64,000 nucleotides of DNA from Marinicella marina (GTDB lineage: Bacteria; Pseudomonadota; Gammaproteobacteria; Xanthomonadales; Marinicellaceae). This document shows, in pieces, positions 36,590-45,389 of the stretch. The stretch spans positions 62,001 to 126,000 of the forward strand of contig NZ_JASJNC010000007.1 of the NCBI RefSeq assembly GCF_030065545.1, written 5' to 3'. Within the stretch, counting starts at the first letter, position 1. The number at the start of each line of letters is the position of its first letter. Below the pieces are notes generated by a model. The model had not been told where the DNA came from. It did no database searches and saw nothing but the letters and a program-made list of their open reading frames with translations. The translations under genes were made by a program, and so were the position numbers.

Positions 36590-37570
36590 TCAGTACTTAA
36601 CTACTTTTTGTTCAATGGTACCGAACACATTGTGACCGGATTTATCGGTGATTTCGATTTTAACCACATCACCAAAACTCATGAACGGTGTGCTTGGTTT
36701 ACCGTGTTCAATGACTTCAAGTACGCGCTTCTCGGCCAAACAGGTTGAACCCTTAGAAATATCGTGATTGGCAATGGTGCCCGAACCAATGATGGTGCCG
36801 GCAGCCAACGGCCTGGTTTTGGCCGCATGGGCAATAAGTTCAGCAAAACTGAACTGCATATCAACCCCACAATCAGGCTCGCCAAACCACTCACCATTGA
36901 GCCATGTGCGCATGGGCAAATGAATTTTTTCATCCTGCCAAGCATCACCCAATTCATCTGGTGTGACAAAAAACGGTGATAAGGCCGTTCGCGGTTTGGA
37001 CTGCAGGAAGCCAAATCCTTTGGCCAATTCAGCGGGGATTAAATTACGCAATGAAACATCATTCAATATACAGATCAGCTGGATGTACTGCCCTGCATCC
37101 TCAGCTGTAACATGCATCGGCACATCTGATGTGATGATGGCGGCTTCGGCCTCAAAGTCTATGCCGTATTCCTCACTGACGACTTCTATGTCTTGATCAT
37201 GGGCCAAGAAGCCATCACTGACCGCTTGGTACATCAATGGGTCTTCCAGGAAGCTTGGCGGCATATCGGCCCCACGCGCTTTACGAACGCGCTCAACATG
37301 AGCAAGGTAGGCGCTGCCATCCAGAAAATGCAGGCCTCTAGGTAAAGGCGCCAAGACATCATCCATGTTCAACTCAAAGGCATCATTCAAGCCACCTTCG
37401 TTTAAATGTTGGTAGATGGTGTTGAGCTGTGGAGCCACTTGTTCCCAATTATCCAATGCAGCTTGCATGGTCATGGCTATGTTAGGCACAGTCACTGCAT
37501 GGGTGCCATCGCGGTTTACAACGGCCAGTTGGCCATCACGGGTTTGGTTATTAATGCTGGTTAGTTTCAT
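36590..37570 (-). CDS. Fumarylacetoacetate hydrolase
   Basis: 326 residues, the length of the compact bacterial fumarylacetoacetases. The metal-binding signature is in EEYGIDFEAEAAIITSDVP (E-x-E plus downstream D), then SLRNLIPAELAKGFGFLQSKP and GTIIGSGTIANHDISKGSTCLAEKR. It cleaves fumarylacetoacetate to fumarate and acetoacetate, the last step of tyrosine degradation. It is the third gene of the leftward hpd-hmgA-fah operon, 24 bases after hmgA. The promoter is upstream of hpd. Confidence 0.92.
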   Translation of the reverse strand: MKLTSINNQTRDGQLAVVNRDGTHAVTVPNIAMTMQAALDNWEQVAPQLNTIYQHLNEGGLNDAFELNMDDVLAPLPRGLHFLDGSAYLAHVERVRKARGADMPPSFLEDPLMYQAVSDGFLAHDQDIEVVSEEYGIDFEAEAAIITSDVPMHVTAEDAGQYIQLICILNDVSLRNLIPAELAKGFGFLQSKPRTALSPFFVTPDELGDAWQDEKIHLPMRTWLNGEWFGEPDCGVDMQFSFAELIAHAAKTRPLAAGTIIGSGTIANHDISKGSTCLAEKRVLEVIEHGKPSTPFMSFGDVVKIEITDKSGHNVFGTIEQKVVKY

Positions 37571-37594
37571 TGCTTTATCTCTGTTTGGTTCGCT

Positions 37595-38725
37595 TTATTT
37601 TGTTTCTTTCCAGGAGTTGACATAATCGGGCCATTCGACCTGTTCTGCTGCATCACACACCTCCAATGGATCACGGGTATCAATCATCACCGCGACTTCT
37701 TCAGTCATGGCGTTTTTTTGTTTGAACGCGTTGTTCATGGCTTTGGGGTGTGGGCCATGAGTGAAGCCTGTAGGGTGTAATGTCATCATGCCTGGGTGGA
37801 TGTTATCCCGCGAGAAAAAATTACCCGCATGATAAAAAAGCACTTCATCATAATCATCGTTGTTGTGATAGAAAGGTACTTTTAACGCTTCAGGGTCGGT
37901 CTCAAATAACCGCGGCACGAAGGTGCAAATCACAAATCGGTTACCTAAAAAAGTCGTATGTGCCGATGGCGGCACATGAAAACGGTGACTCATGACCGGT
38001 GATATATCTCGCCAATTCAACGCCACCGGCATCAAATCACCTTGCCAACCAACCGCATCCAAAGGATTAAACGGGTAGTTGATCGTTGAGATTTTCTGCA
38101 ATCGTTTGACCTTAACGGTCCAATCATCTGTGCTGTATTGTGTTTTGAAAGCATCATTGATTTCCGGTGTGCGATAAACCGCAGCATCAACAATGGCATT
38201 GGGACCGAGCAGGCCTTTATCGGGTAATTGATAATGCCCGTTGGTTGCTTCCACCATTAAGACAGTACACGGATTACTTACTTCCAGGCGCCACATGGTG
38301 CCCTTAGGTAGCATCAGGTAGTCACCTTCTTTGATAATCATGTGACCAAAATCACAATACAAATCAGCAGTCCCCTGATGCAAAAATAATAAGTCATCGC
38401 CATCGGCATTGCGCACCAAATGGTTCATGCTGGTATCCATTTTCAACAGGCGGATTTTGACATTGTTGTTCTTCATCAGCACATGGGCATCCCAAGGGGT
38501 GCCATGGCAAGAGCCAAACAAATTACTGTCAAACGCTCGTGGTCGGATATCACCTTGAAAATCAGTCCAGCCGGTGTGTTTGTTTTGGTGGTAAAAGTGA
38601 GTCACCGGGCCAAAAAAGCCCTCTTTTCCCATCTCACGTTCATAGGTGTCCTCAGGAAAACCGATGTGCGCCTGTTTGGCCACTTTGCCTTGTTTCTTAT
38701 AAAAGTTAAACCACTTGCCATTCAT
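37595..38725 (-). CDS. hmgA: Homogentisate 1,2-dioxygenase
   Basis: 376 residues from the ATG at 38725, which has AAGGAG eight bases upstream; a GTG six bases earlier is too close to it. Recognisable cupin elements are LLFLHQGTADLYCDFGHM, EGDYLMLPKGTMWRLEV and DEVLFYHAGNFFSRDNIHPGMMTLHPTGFTHGPHPKAMNNAF, containing the iron-binding histidines and glutamate. It opens the ring of homogentisate to maleylacetoacetate. It lies between hpd (12 bases) and fah (24 bases), all on the minus strand. The length is that of the shorter bacterial class, below the roughly 430-440 residues of Pseudomonas HmgA. Confidence 0.93.
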   Translation of the reverse strand: MNGKWFNFYKKQGKVAKQAHIGFPEDTYEREMGKEGFFGPVTHFYHQNKHTGWTDFQGDIRPRAFDSNLFGSCHGTPWDAHVLMKNNNVKIRLLKMDTSMNHLVRNADGDDLLFLHQGTADLYCDFGHMIIKEGDYLMLPKGTMWRLEVSNPCTVLMVEATNGHYQLPDKGLLGPNAIVDAAVYRTPEINDAFKTQYSTDDWTVKVKRLQKISTINYPFNPLDAVGWQGDLMPVALNWRDISPVMSHRFHVPPSAHTTFLGNRFVICTFVPRLFETDPEALKVPFYHNNDDYDEVLFYHAGNFFSRDNIHPGMMTLHPTGFTHGPHPKAMNNAFKQKNAMTEEVAVMIDTRDPLEVCDAAEQVEWPDYVNSWKETK

Positions 38726-38737
38726 CAGCACTGCTCC

Positions 38738-39766
38738 TTACAGATAACCACGTCGCTGTTGTTCCAGTTCAATCGAATCAAACAAGGCTTGGAAATTACC
38801 TTCACCAAAACCCTCATTGCCTTTGCGTTGAATGATTTCGAAGAAAATAGGACCAATTGCGGTGTTGGTGAAAATTTGCAACAGGATCTGTTTTTGGGTG
38901 GCTTCATCGGCATCAATCAAGATGTGATTGCGCTGCATCCGAGGTACGTCTTCTTCATGCTCAGGCACGCGGCGGTCTATGATGCTGAAATATGTCTCTG
39001 GCGTGATCATGAATTCCACTCCAGCTGCACGCATCGATTCGACCGATTCATATATATTATCTGTGAACAAAGCGATGTGCTGAATGCCTTCACCTTTGTA
39101 TTCATCTAAATATTCGTTGATTTGTGATTTCGGGTCTTCCGATTCATTCAAAGGAATCTTGACTGAGCCATTTGGACTGGTCATGGCTTTTGAGACCAGA
39201 CCAGTTTTCTGCCCTTTGATATCAAAATACCTGATTTCACTGAAATCAAATAAGTTTTCGTAATACTGGCTCCATTTTTCCATGTTGCCAAAATAGACAT
39301 TGTGCGTAAGGTGATCAATAAAAGTCAGACCAAAACCCGTTGGGGTCTGGTGCATACCGGCAATGTCATCGAAATCTTGTTCCAACATCGCTGCATAACT
39401 TTCCTTGTCCAACACATACAAAGCGGCGTCTCCAATACCCTTTATGGCTGGAAAGCTTAAACCATTAGGCACCTCGAGAGGTTCCGAGCCGCCCTTAAGA
39501 CTGTGTTCCAAGGCAGCTTCTTTGTTGTCGAAAACGATTGAAAATCCGCTGGCGCATGGGCCGTGTGCTTGTCGAAAATCAGCAGCAAATCCAGTTTTGC
39601 ATTCGTTGATGTAAAAGTCTATTTGTCCTTGTCTGTATAAGGTAATGGGTTTGGATTTGTGCTTTTTAACCGCAGTAAAACCCATTTGTCTGAACAGTTG
39701 GTGTAAAGGTGCGGCATCATCGGCTGAATACTCGATAAAGCCAAATCCATTGATGGTTGCTGACAT
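38738..39766 (-). CDS. hpd: 4-hydroxyphenylpyruvate dioxygenase
   Basis: 342 residues with two vicinal-oxygen-chelate halves. The N-terminal part starts INGFGFIEYSADDAAPLHQLFRQMGF. The catalytic half contains FIDHLTHNVYFGNMEKWSQYYENLFDF (iron histidine), QHIALFTDNIYESVESM (second histidine), and near the C-terminus GPIFFEIIQRKGNEGFGEGNFQALFDSIE (iron glutamate and the family-diagnostic GFGxGNF). It converts 4-hydroxyphenylpyruvate to homogentisate. It is the first gene of the operon, behind GAGGAACGAGC, and divergent from a MarR regulator with two palindromes between them. Confidence 0.95.
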   Translation of the reverse strand: MSATINGFGFIEYSADDAAPLHQLFRQMGFTAVKKHKSKPITLYRQGQIDFYINECKTGFAADFRQAHGPCASGFSIVFDNKEAALEHSLKGGSEPLEVPNGLSFPAIKGIGDAALYVLDKESYAAMLEQDFDDIAGMHQTPTGFGLTFIDHLTHNVYFGNMEKWSQYYENLFDFSEIRYFDIKGQKTGLVSKAMTSPNGSVKIPLNESEDPKSQINEYLDEYKGEGIQHIALFTDNIYESVESMRAAGVEFMITPETYFSIIDRRVPEHEEDVPRMQRNHILIDADEATQKQILLQIFTNTAIGPIFFEIIQRKGNEGFGEGNFQALFDSIELEQQRRGYL

Positions 39767-39797
39767 GCTCGTTCCTCAATCTTAGTTAAAAAAAGTT

Positions 39798-39826
39798 ATT
39801 CTAACTGTATTTAGTTTCATTTGAAA
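39798..39826 (-). promoter_or_regulatory. Promoter of the hpd-hmgA-fah operon
   Basis: On the minus strand TTTCAA (39826-39821) and TAGAAT (39803-39798) with a 17-base spacer. The -35 box lies inside the first operator palindrome, so a bound MarR protein would block polymerase. The hpd ATG is at 39766. Confidence 0.6.
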
Positions 39827-39828
39827 CT
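39813..39828. promoter_or_regulatory. MarR operator candidate 1
   Basis: AGTTTCA-TT-TGAAACT, a perfect 7-2-7 palindrome over the hpd -35 region. Its sequence recurs 22 bases away. Confidence 0.75.
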
Positions 39829-39835
39829 ATTAATT

Positions 39836-39849
39836 GTTTCAAATGAAAC
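39836..39849. promoter_or_regulatory. MarR operator candidate 2
   Basis: GTTTCA-AA-TGAAAC, a 6-2-6 palindrome with the same half-site as operator 1. The centres are 22 bases apart, two turns of helix, so both sites face the same side. It ends 23 bases before the marR start and could also mediate autoregulation. Confidence 0.75.
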
Positions 39850-39872
39850 TATTTTGTGGTTAAAATGAAAGC

Positions 39873-40295
39873 ATGGAACTGAATGATTTCTTACCTTATC
39901 AACTCTCCGTGCTCAGTTTGAAAATATCAAAGGGCATTGCCGCACACTACCAAGATCAATTTGGCATCAACATTTCAGAGTGGCGGGTACTGGTCATCCT
40001 GTATAAGAACCCTGACATCACCGCCAAAAAGATTGCTCAATTGTCAGAAATGGATAAAGTTCGTATCAGTAGAACTTTAAAAACTCTGGTTGAGAAAGAT
40101 TACCTCACGCAACAGCCACATCCATTGGATGCACGTGCCAAGAATTATGAATTGAATCAACGGGGTAAGTATTTGATGCGAGCGGTGATACCCGATGCGC
40201 TGCGCTATGAAGAGGACCTGATGAGTCAACTCAGCACTGAAGAACGTGAACAGTTACAGCACCTGATTGGGAAGTTCAACCGCATATTGGGTTAA
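39873..40295 (+). CDS. MarR-family transcriptional regulator of the homogentisate operon
   Basis: 140 residues. The winged helix-turn-helix is clear: ISEWRVLVILYKNPDITAKKIAQLSEMDKVRISRTLKTLVEKDYLTQQPHPLDARAKNYELNQRG, with the wing D-x-R-A-K. N- and C-terminal helices form the dimer interface. Its divergent position, and two matching palindromes in the 106-base shared promoter region, argue that it represses hpd-hmgA-fah until a pathway intermediate (4-hydroxyphenylpyruvate or homogentisate) appears. That role and ligand are inferred. The ATG has only a weak ribosome site. Confidence 0.9.
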   Translation: MELNDFLPYQLSVLSLKISKGIAAHYQDQFGINISEWRVLVILYKNPDITAKKIAQLSEMDKVRISRTLKTLVEKDYLTQQPHPLDARAKNYELNQRGKYLMRAVIPDALRYEEDLMSQLSTEEREQLQHLIGKFNRILG

Positions 40296-40319
40296 ATATT
40301 CAAACATCAAAACTAAGCA

Positions 40320-40934
40320 TCACCGCAAGAAGTGATGTTCAGTGCTGCCTAATTTGTGGCTCTTAAAGTGCGTTACCAATAAAGGGAAAAAAACCATAAA
40401 ATCTTGCATCAAATCATCATAAGCCTCAGCCACTGATGGTAGGTATTGTGTGGCTGTTTCTTTGGCTTTCAAACGCTTTGAGAGTCGTTGATCAATGCGC
40501 TGTAGCGAACTTTGGAAATCAGCAAAACTGTTATATTGCCCCAGCAAATTGGTGGCTGACATTTTGGTAACTATGATTTTGGGTTTGTTGGGATATTGTT
40601 GCGCCGTTTCATATGCTGCCTGATTAAACTGTAACAAATACTCATCCAAGCTTAGTACTGAAAAATCCTGCCACTTAATAGAGAGAAAATGATCATACAA
40701 TAAATCAAGTACAACGCCTTTGAGGTGACCTGAATCACCCAATAATGACTTGCTGTGGCGAATTATTGCGTGTGAATCGGTGAATTTATCAATGGCGCGA
40801 TGCATTTTCATGCCCTGACGCAAGGCCAGACTTGCCTCTGGCCAAGGCCTACCACGCAAAGGATCAGCCAATACATTGCCTAATTGATAATCAATGTCTC
40901 GTGTTGATAATAAAGTGTGGGCCAACCAGTTCAT
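40320..40934 (-). CDS. acpH: Acyl-carrier-protein phosphodiesterase (AcpH)
   Basis: 204 residues, close to E. coli AcpH (193). Family markers are MNWLAHTLLSTRDIDYQLGNVLADPLRGR, LRQGMKMHRAIDKFTDSHAIIRHSK and VVLDLLYDHFLS, with the HD-like metal-binding histidine and aspartate residues. It removes the 4'-phosphopantetheine arm from acyl carrier protein. It converges on the marR gene, stops 24 bases apart. It is monocistronic as far as I can see. Confidence 0.92.
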   Translation of the reverse strand: MNWLAHTLLSTRDIDYQLGNVLADPLRGRPWPEASLALRQGMKMHRAIDKFTDSHAIIRHSKSLLGDSGHLKGVVLDLLYDHFLSIKWQDFSVLSLDEYLLQFNQAAYETAQQYPNKPKIIVTKMSATNLLGQYNSFADFQSSLQRIDQRLSKRLKAKETATQYLPSVAEAYDDLMQDFMVFFPLLVTHFKSHKLGSTEHHFLR

Positions 40935-41012
40935 GTCTTAATAGAATAAGTCATAAGTTAATTATAACCTCGGTTTCATTTCGATGGACTCAGTATGCCC
41001 AATTCTGAACCA

Positions 41013-42887
41013 TCAATCCTTGGCTTCCAACTCATCCCAGCGATCATAGGCAGCTTGCAGCTTTTTTTCTAATGCAGCCAAAGCAGTGGTGGTTTGTTTG
41101 ATCTTGTCTTCATCTTGCGTGTAAAAATCGGGATCACAGACCTCAGCAGACATAGTTTCAATTTCAGTCTCTAATCCATCAATTTCAGCCGGCAACTGTT
41201 CTAATTCATGTTTTTCCTTGAAGGTTAGTTTGTTGGCGGGTGATGTTTTAATCACTTGGGTGGTGACAGTTTGGGCTTTTTTTTCAACAACGGGTTTTTT
41301 AACCTCAGGTTTCCTGCGTTGTCGCAAGTAATCTTCATAACCACCGATGTATTCATTGACCTCATATTTCCCTTCAACAGGGTTCTCGAAGACCAAGGTC
41401 TGGGTGCAAACATTATCAATAAAATCTCGATCATGACTGATCAGAATCAAAGTGCCTTTGAATTCAAACAACAGGTCCTGAATCAAGTCGAGCGTCTCCA
41501 TGTCTAAATCATTGGTGGGCTCATCCATTACAATGACATTGGCAGGGCGGGCAAACAGACGTGCCAACAACAAACGTGAACGTTCACCACCGGATAACAC
41601 ACTGGCTGGGCCACGTATTTTTTCGGCACTGAACAGAAAATCTTGCAGGTATGAGATTACGTGCCTCGGTTTACCATTCACCTCAACAAAGTCGGTGCCT
41701 AACTGCAAGTTATTCTCTACCGTATCATCATCATTGATACTGGCTTTGAGTTGATCGAAATAAGCTATTTCGAGATTGGTGCCAAGCTTAACCGAGCCCA
41801 TCTGCGGCTCAATCTCACCCAGTAACAATTGTACCAAGGTGGTTTTACCCACACCGTTGGGACCAATGATACCCACTTTATCACCACGCATGATTTTGGT
41901 GGTCAGGCCTTCGACAATGGTTTGGTCGCCGTATTTAAAGCCCAGATTATGAGTCACGATGACTTTTTTACCACTGGCTTCAGCCACATTGATACTGGCT
42001 TTGGTTGAACCTGATTGGGTGCGCCGGTTTTTACGCTCCTCACGCAACGCCAACAAATCTTTGACTCGAGACTCTGATCGTGTGCGGCGAGCCTTGATGC
42101 CTTGTCTGACCCACACTTCTTCCTGACTGAGCTTCTTATCCAGTCGTTCCCATTCCTTGACTTCCGCATCTAAGCGTTCTTCGCGGCGCTTCAAGTAAGT
42201 GTTGTAATCACAGTCGTATTGATAAATTTTTCCGCGATCTAATTCCAAGATGCCATTGGCAATGCTGCGCAAGAACGTCCTGTCGTGGGTCACAAAAACA
42301 ACCGCACAATGCAGCTTATTGACCATGTCTTGTAGCCACAAAATGCTTTCAATATCCAAGTGGTTGGTCGGCTCATCGAGCAACAGAATATCGGGCATTT
42401 GCACCAAGGCCGCAGCCAGGTTAATGCGCCGCCTGACACCGCCTGAGAGTGATTTAATTACATCATCGGCATTGAGTTTTAATTTTGATGTGACTACATC
42501 TATTTGTTGTAACAGTTCCCAACCATTATTTTCCTCAATGGTATGTTGGTACTTGGCCATGGCATCAGGGTCTGTTGCGGTTTCATATTGTTCCAGCGCA
42601 TGCCCTACCTCACCCAATGCATGCAGCAGGAATTGGCGAACGGTAGATTCAGATTCATTGACCGCTGATTGTTTCATCATGGCCACTTTCAGACCGTCCT
42701 GACGAATCACTTGACCATCGTCTATGGGTATGTCACCGGCCATGATTTTAAGTAAGGTCGATTTACCTTCACCGTTGCGACCAATCAAAGCCAACTTCTG
42801 GCCTTTGTTGATGGTAAGTCCAACCGCATCCAATATAGGATGGGCACCAAAATCAATACTGACTTGATCAAAACTAAGAAGTGACAT
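41013..42887 (-). CDS. uup: ABC-F family ATPase, Uup-like
   Basis: 624 residues from the ATG at 42887, giving the Uup N-terminus MSLLSFDQVSIDFG; the open frame extends to 42941 without support. There are two ABC cassettes: Walker A GRNGEGKST and GPNGVGKTT, signatures LSGGVRRRINLAAAL and LSGGERSRLLLARLF, and Walker B LLLDEPTNHLD and IVMDEPTNDLD. Between them is the ABC-F linker with many E, K and R residues. The C-terminus (about 535-624) is the Uup-type coiled coil that binds DNA or ribosome. There are no membrane segments. ABC-F proteins act on ribosomes; Uup also affects transposon excision. Assignment to Uup over YheS rests on the N-terminus and the coiled coil. Confidence 0.88.
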   Translation of the reverse strand: MSLLSFDQVSIDFGAHPILDAVGLTINKGQKLALIGRNGEGKSTLLKIMAGDIPIDDGQVIRQDGLKVAMMKQSAVNESESTVRQFLLHALGEVGHALEQYETATDPDAMAKYQHTIEENNGWELLQQIDVVTSKLKLNADDVIKSLSGGVRRRINLAAALVQMPDILLLDEPTNHLDIESILWLQDMVNKLHCAVVFVTHDRTFLRSIANGILELDRGKIYQYDCDYNTYLKRREERLDAEVKEWERLDKKLSQEEVWVRQGIKARRTRSESRVKDLLALREERKNRRTQSGSTKASINVAEASGKKVIVTHNLGFKYGDQTIVEGLTTKIMRGDKVGIIGPNGVGKTTLVQLLLGEIEPQMGSVKLGTNLEIAYFDQLKASINDDDTVENNLQLGTDFVEVNGKPRHVISYLQDFLFSAEKIRGPASVLSGGERSRLLLARLFARPANVIVMDEPTNDLDMETLDLIQDLLFEFKGTLILISHDRDFIDNVCTQTLVFENPVEGKYEVNEYIGGYEDYLRQRRKPEVKKPVVEKKAQTVTTQVIKTSPANKLTFKEKHELEQLPAEIDGLETEIETMSAEVCDPDFYTQDEDKIKQTTTALAALEKKLQAAYDRWDELEAKD

Positions 42888-42986
42888 GAATGAATTAGCT
42901 AAAAACTGGGTGACCATTGTAATCAGTTTCGAGTCAACCACAAGCCAGCAAGCATTTAATGTTGATTTTTGTTGAATCAGGTGACC

Positions 42987-43088
42987 AAATTTGGCACATT
43001 AGTTTAACACCATCAATTCAATCGATTCTGAAGGGGCGACAGCTTGAACCCCGTCACATTTTTGATGAATCATCATAAATTTGGCACA
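42987..43088. repeat. Two 12-base direct repeats upstream of the kinase gene
   Basis: AAATTTGGCACA is found at 42987-42998 and 43077-43088, 90 bases apart. Both lie in the 254-base gap between uup and the kinase gene. They contain TGGCAC, like a sigma54 -24 element, but the matching -12 GC is missing in both copies. They may be regulator sites. Confidence 0.5.
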
Positions 43089-43141
43089 AACATGATTGTT
43101 AAGCGGCCCTAGAATTGACACATTGATTAAGCGAGCGCACT

Positions 43142-45385
43142 TTGAAGACTGTTCCAAAATTAAATTTGAATATACCTGACCATACCATATTAGACAAAAT
43201 TGGCGAAGGTGGCATGTCGGCTGTTTATCTGGGCAGACAAATATCCTTGCAGCGTAAAGTTGCCATCAAGGTACTGAAAAAACTGGTGATGGAGGATAAG
43301 TCTTTGGCGGAACGGTTTGTCGATGAAGCAAAAACTGTTGCCTCCTTGGACCACCCACACATCATCAGTATTTACGAGGCGAAAAAATTACCCTCAGGAT
43401 TGGCATATTTCACCATGCCTTATTTAACTCACGGCGACTTCGGTGAAATCATCTGCACCAACTCAGACCATTTGATTGAGTTACTCTGTCAAATCTGTGA
43501 TGGCCTTTCACATGCCCACAAACACGGTATCATCCACCGAGATTTAAAACCAGATAACATTTTATTCGATCAATTTGGGCGCATTAAAATTGCTGACTTC
43601 GGTATCGCCATTTCTAAGAACACCCAACGCAAAACCAAAGAAACTCAACTGTTGGGCAGTGCTCACTACATGAGCCCTGAACAAATTCAATCCAGAGACA
43701 TCGATCGCCACAGCGACATTTACAGTTTGGGTTGTATCATTTATGAAAAGCTCACCGGTGATCATGTTTATGAGGCGGGCAATGACTTTTCAATATTGAT
43801 GTCACACATCAACAAACCCATTCCCACGCTGCCAGATGCTTTACAAGAGTGGCAACCCATCATCGATAAATGCTTGGCCAAAGACCCCGATGAAAGATTC
43901 AGTTCGGTTGAATCTCTGAAAGATGCCTTGCTGGCCATCAAATACACCCAGCCAGCGGTGGCAGAAAAACCGATTGAACCGGTACCAACCAAACAACGAA
44001 ACCAGACAGGCTCCAAGCCACCTTGGTTTTGGCCATCCGTTGCCTCAGTGGGGTTAGTGGTTGTGATGGCCACACTGTTTCTCGTTACCAGAGATGACAA
44101 CAACATTGATGCAACAGAGAAACTTCAACCAATCACCGCAGTTGAGCCAGTGACCCAAGCCAAAAAACCACAAGATACCCAGCCACTGACACTGGATGTT
44201 GGTGTCGTTACTCAGAGCGAAGATGAGGCGGAACTGGTCGATTTGAGCGGTAACATGGATAATGAAACCATCAACGAAATGTCACTTGAAGTCAAACTAG
44301 AAGAAGCCCAAAAACTGCTCAGAAGTTACCGCTTAACCAAACCAAAAGGTGAGAATGCCGCTGATAAATTCCAAGCAATCTTATTGGAACAACCTGAGAA
44401 TCAAGCGGCCAAAAATGGACTCAATAGCGTCGGCAGATATTACTTCAACTTGATTGAAAACAAAATTGAAGAAAATGATTTCGCAGCGGCCACCAAACAC
44501 ATCATTTCATTGGCTCAATATTTGGATGAGTATGATATTGATCGCAATCAATTCAGTCAGTCAGTCAGTGACATCATGACAACCACCAATCGATTGGTTA
44601 CACAAGCCGTTAAACAACGTCGACCTGAGACAATGGCAGATAACTATCTGAGCATGTCGAAACTGCTGGCAACAAATGATGATAATTTGGAGAAATTAGC
44701 CAAAGCCTATCAGAATATACCACAATCAGGTCAAGTCTTTGTTGACCAAATGGGTCACCAATTCGTCTATTTCACCGGCAATACGCCACAGAATGATTTC
44801 ATGATTGGCAGCAATGAAGTCACCGTAGAACAATTCAAACGCTTTGCTGGAGAACGTTTCACCGAAGATAAATGCAATCATTACGACAAGAAAGTATTCT
44901 TCAAGAAAACATGGTTAAAACCACCTTTCGAGCAAGGCAATACCCATCCAGTGGTTTGTATCACTGCAAACAATGCACAAGCATACGCCCAATGGTTATC
45001 TGAACAAACTGGTGCAAACTACCGCTTGCCAACGCAACAAGAGTTTGTCTACCTCAGTCAGCGCATGCAACTCAAAAATGACTGTGGAGCGGCCAATTTG
45101 GCTGGCCAAGAAACCAATGATGAGCGCAAAGCAACTAAAACCAAATTAAACTGCAAAGACGGCTATGTTTTCACCGCACCCGTCGAAACATTTGGCACCC
45201 AACTTAATGTGGCTGATATCAAAGGTAATGTCAGCGAATGGGTGAGTCCATGTAGTGGCCAAAGCGTTTGTGCTATGGGCAGTTCATGGCTTTCAGGCAG
45301 TAATGAAAGTCATACCGTAGCGTTATCAGATGACCCCAGCCAAACGTATTCACACGTCGGCTTCAGATTGGTCAAAGTACTTTGA
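43142..45385 (+). CDS. Serine/threonine protein kinase with C-terminal FGE-sulfatase-like domain
   Basis: 747 residues from a TTG at 43142; no ATG lies between it and the kinase domain. A TTGACA sits 27 bases upstream. The kinase domain (about 15-270) has GEGGMSAVYLG, VAIKVLKK, HRDLKPDNILFD at 132-143, IADFGIAIS and GSAHYMSPEQI; all catalytic residues are present. One membrane helix follows (about 300-320, WPSVASVGLVVVMATLFLV). The outer part has helical repeats (about 390-520) and a formylglycine-generating-enzyme-like fold (about 535-747, VDQMGHQFVYFTGN..FMIGSNEVTVEQF..YRLPTQQEFVYL..KGNVSEWV..HVGFRLV). The usual GGSW is GSSW. It is probably a sensor kinase with an external ligand-binding domain, not an enzyme of sulfatase maturation. 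Confidence 0.88.
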   Translation: MKTVPKLNLNIPDHTILDKIGEGGMSAVYLGRQISLQRKVAIKVLKKLVMEDKSLAERFVDEAKTVASLDHPHIISIYEAKKLPSGLAYFTMPYLTHGDFGEIICTNSDHLIELLCQICDGLSHAHKHGIIHRDLKPDNILFDQFGRIKIADFGIAISKNTQRKTKETQLLGSAHYMSPEQIQSRDIDRHSDIYSLGCIIYEKLTGDHVYEAGNDFSILMSHINKPIPTLPDALQEWQPIIDKCLAKDPDERFSSVESLKDALLAIKYTQPAVAEKPIEPVPTKQRNQTGSKPPWFWPSVASVGLVVVMATLFLVTRDDNNIDATEKLQPITAVEPVTQAKKPQDTQPLTLDVGVVTQSEDEAELVDLSGNMDNETINEMSLEVKLEEAQKLLRSYRLTKPKGENAADKFQAILLEQPENQAAKNGLNSVGRYYFNLIENKIEENDFAAATKHIISLAQYLDEYDIDRNQFSQSVSDIMTTTNRLVTQAVKQRRPETMADNYLSMSKLLATNDDNLEKLAKAYQNIPQSGQVFVDQMGHQFVYFTGNTPQNDFMIGSNEVTVEQFKRFAGERFTEDKCNHYDKKVFFKKTWLKPPFEQGNTHPVVCITANNAQAYAQWLSEQTGANYRLPTQQEFVYLSQRMQLKNDCGAANLAGQETNDERKATKTKLNCKDGYVFTAPVETFGTQLNVADIKGNVSEWVSPCSGQSVCAMGSSWLSGSNESHTVALSDDPSQTYSHVGFRLVKVL

Positions 45386-45389
45386 AAGA

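Noticed and set aside
38420-39109. 229-residue open frame on the plus strand
   Set aside because: It is antisense to hmgA and hpd, which have full family matches on the other strand.
40318-40337. Hairpin CATCAC/GTGATG as terminator between marR and acpH
   Set aside because: It lies inside the acpH coding end and has no T tract on either strand.
43077-43100. Sigma54 promoter (TTGGCAC) before the kinase gene
   Set aside because: The -12 element (TTGC) is missing at the required spacing in both repeats of the 12-mer.
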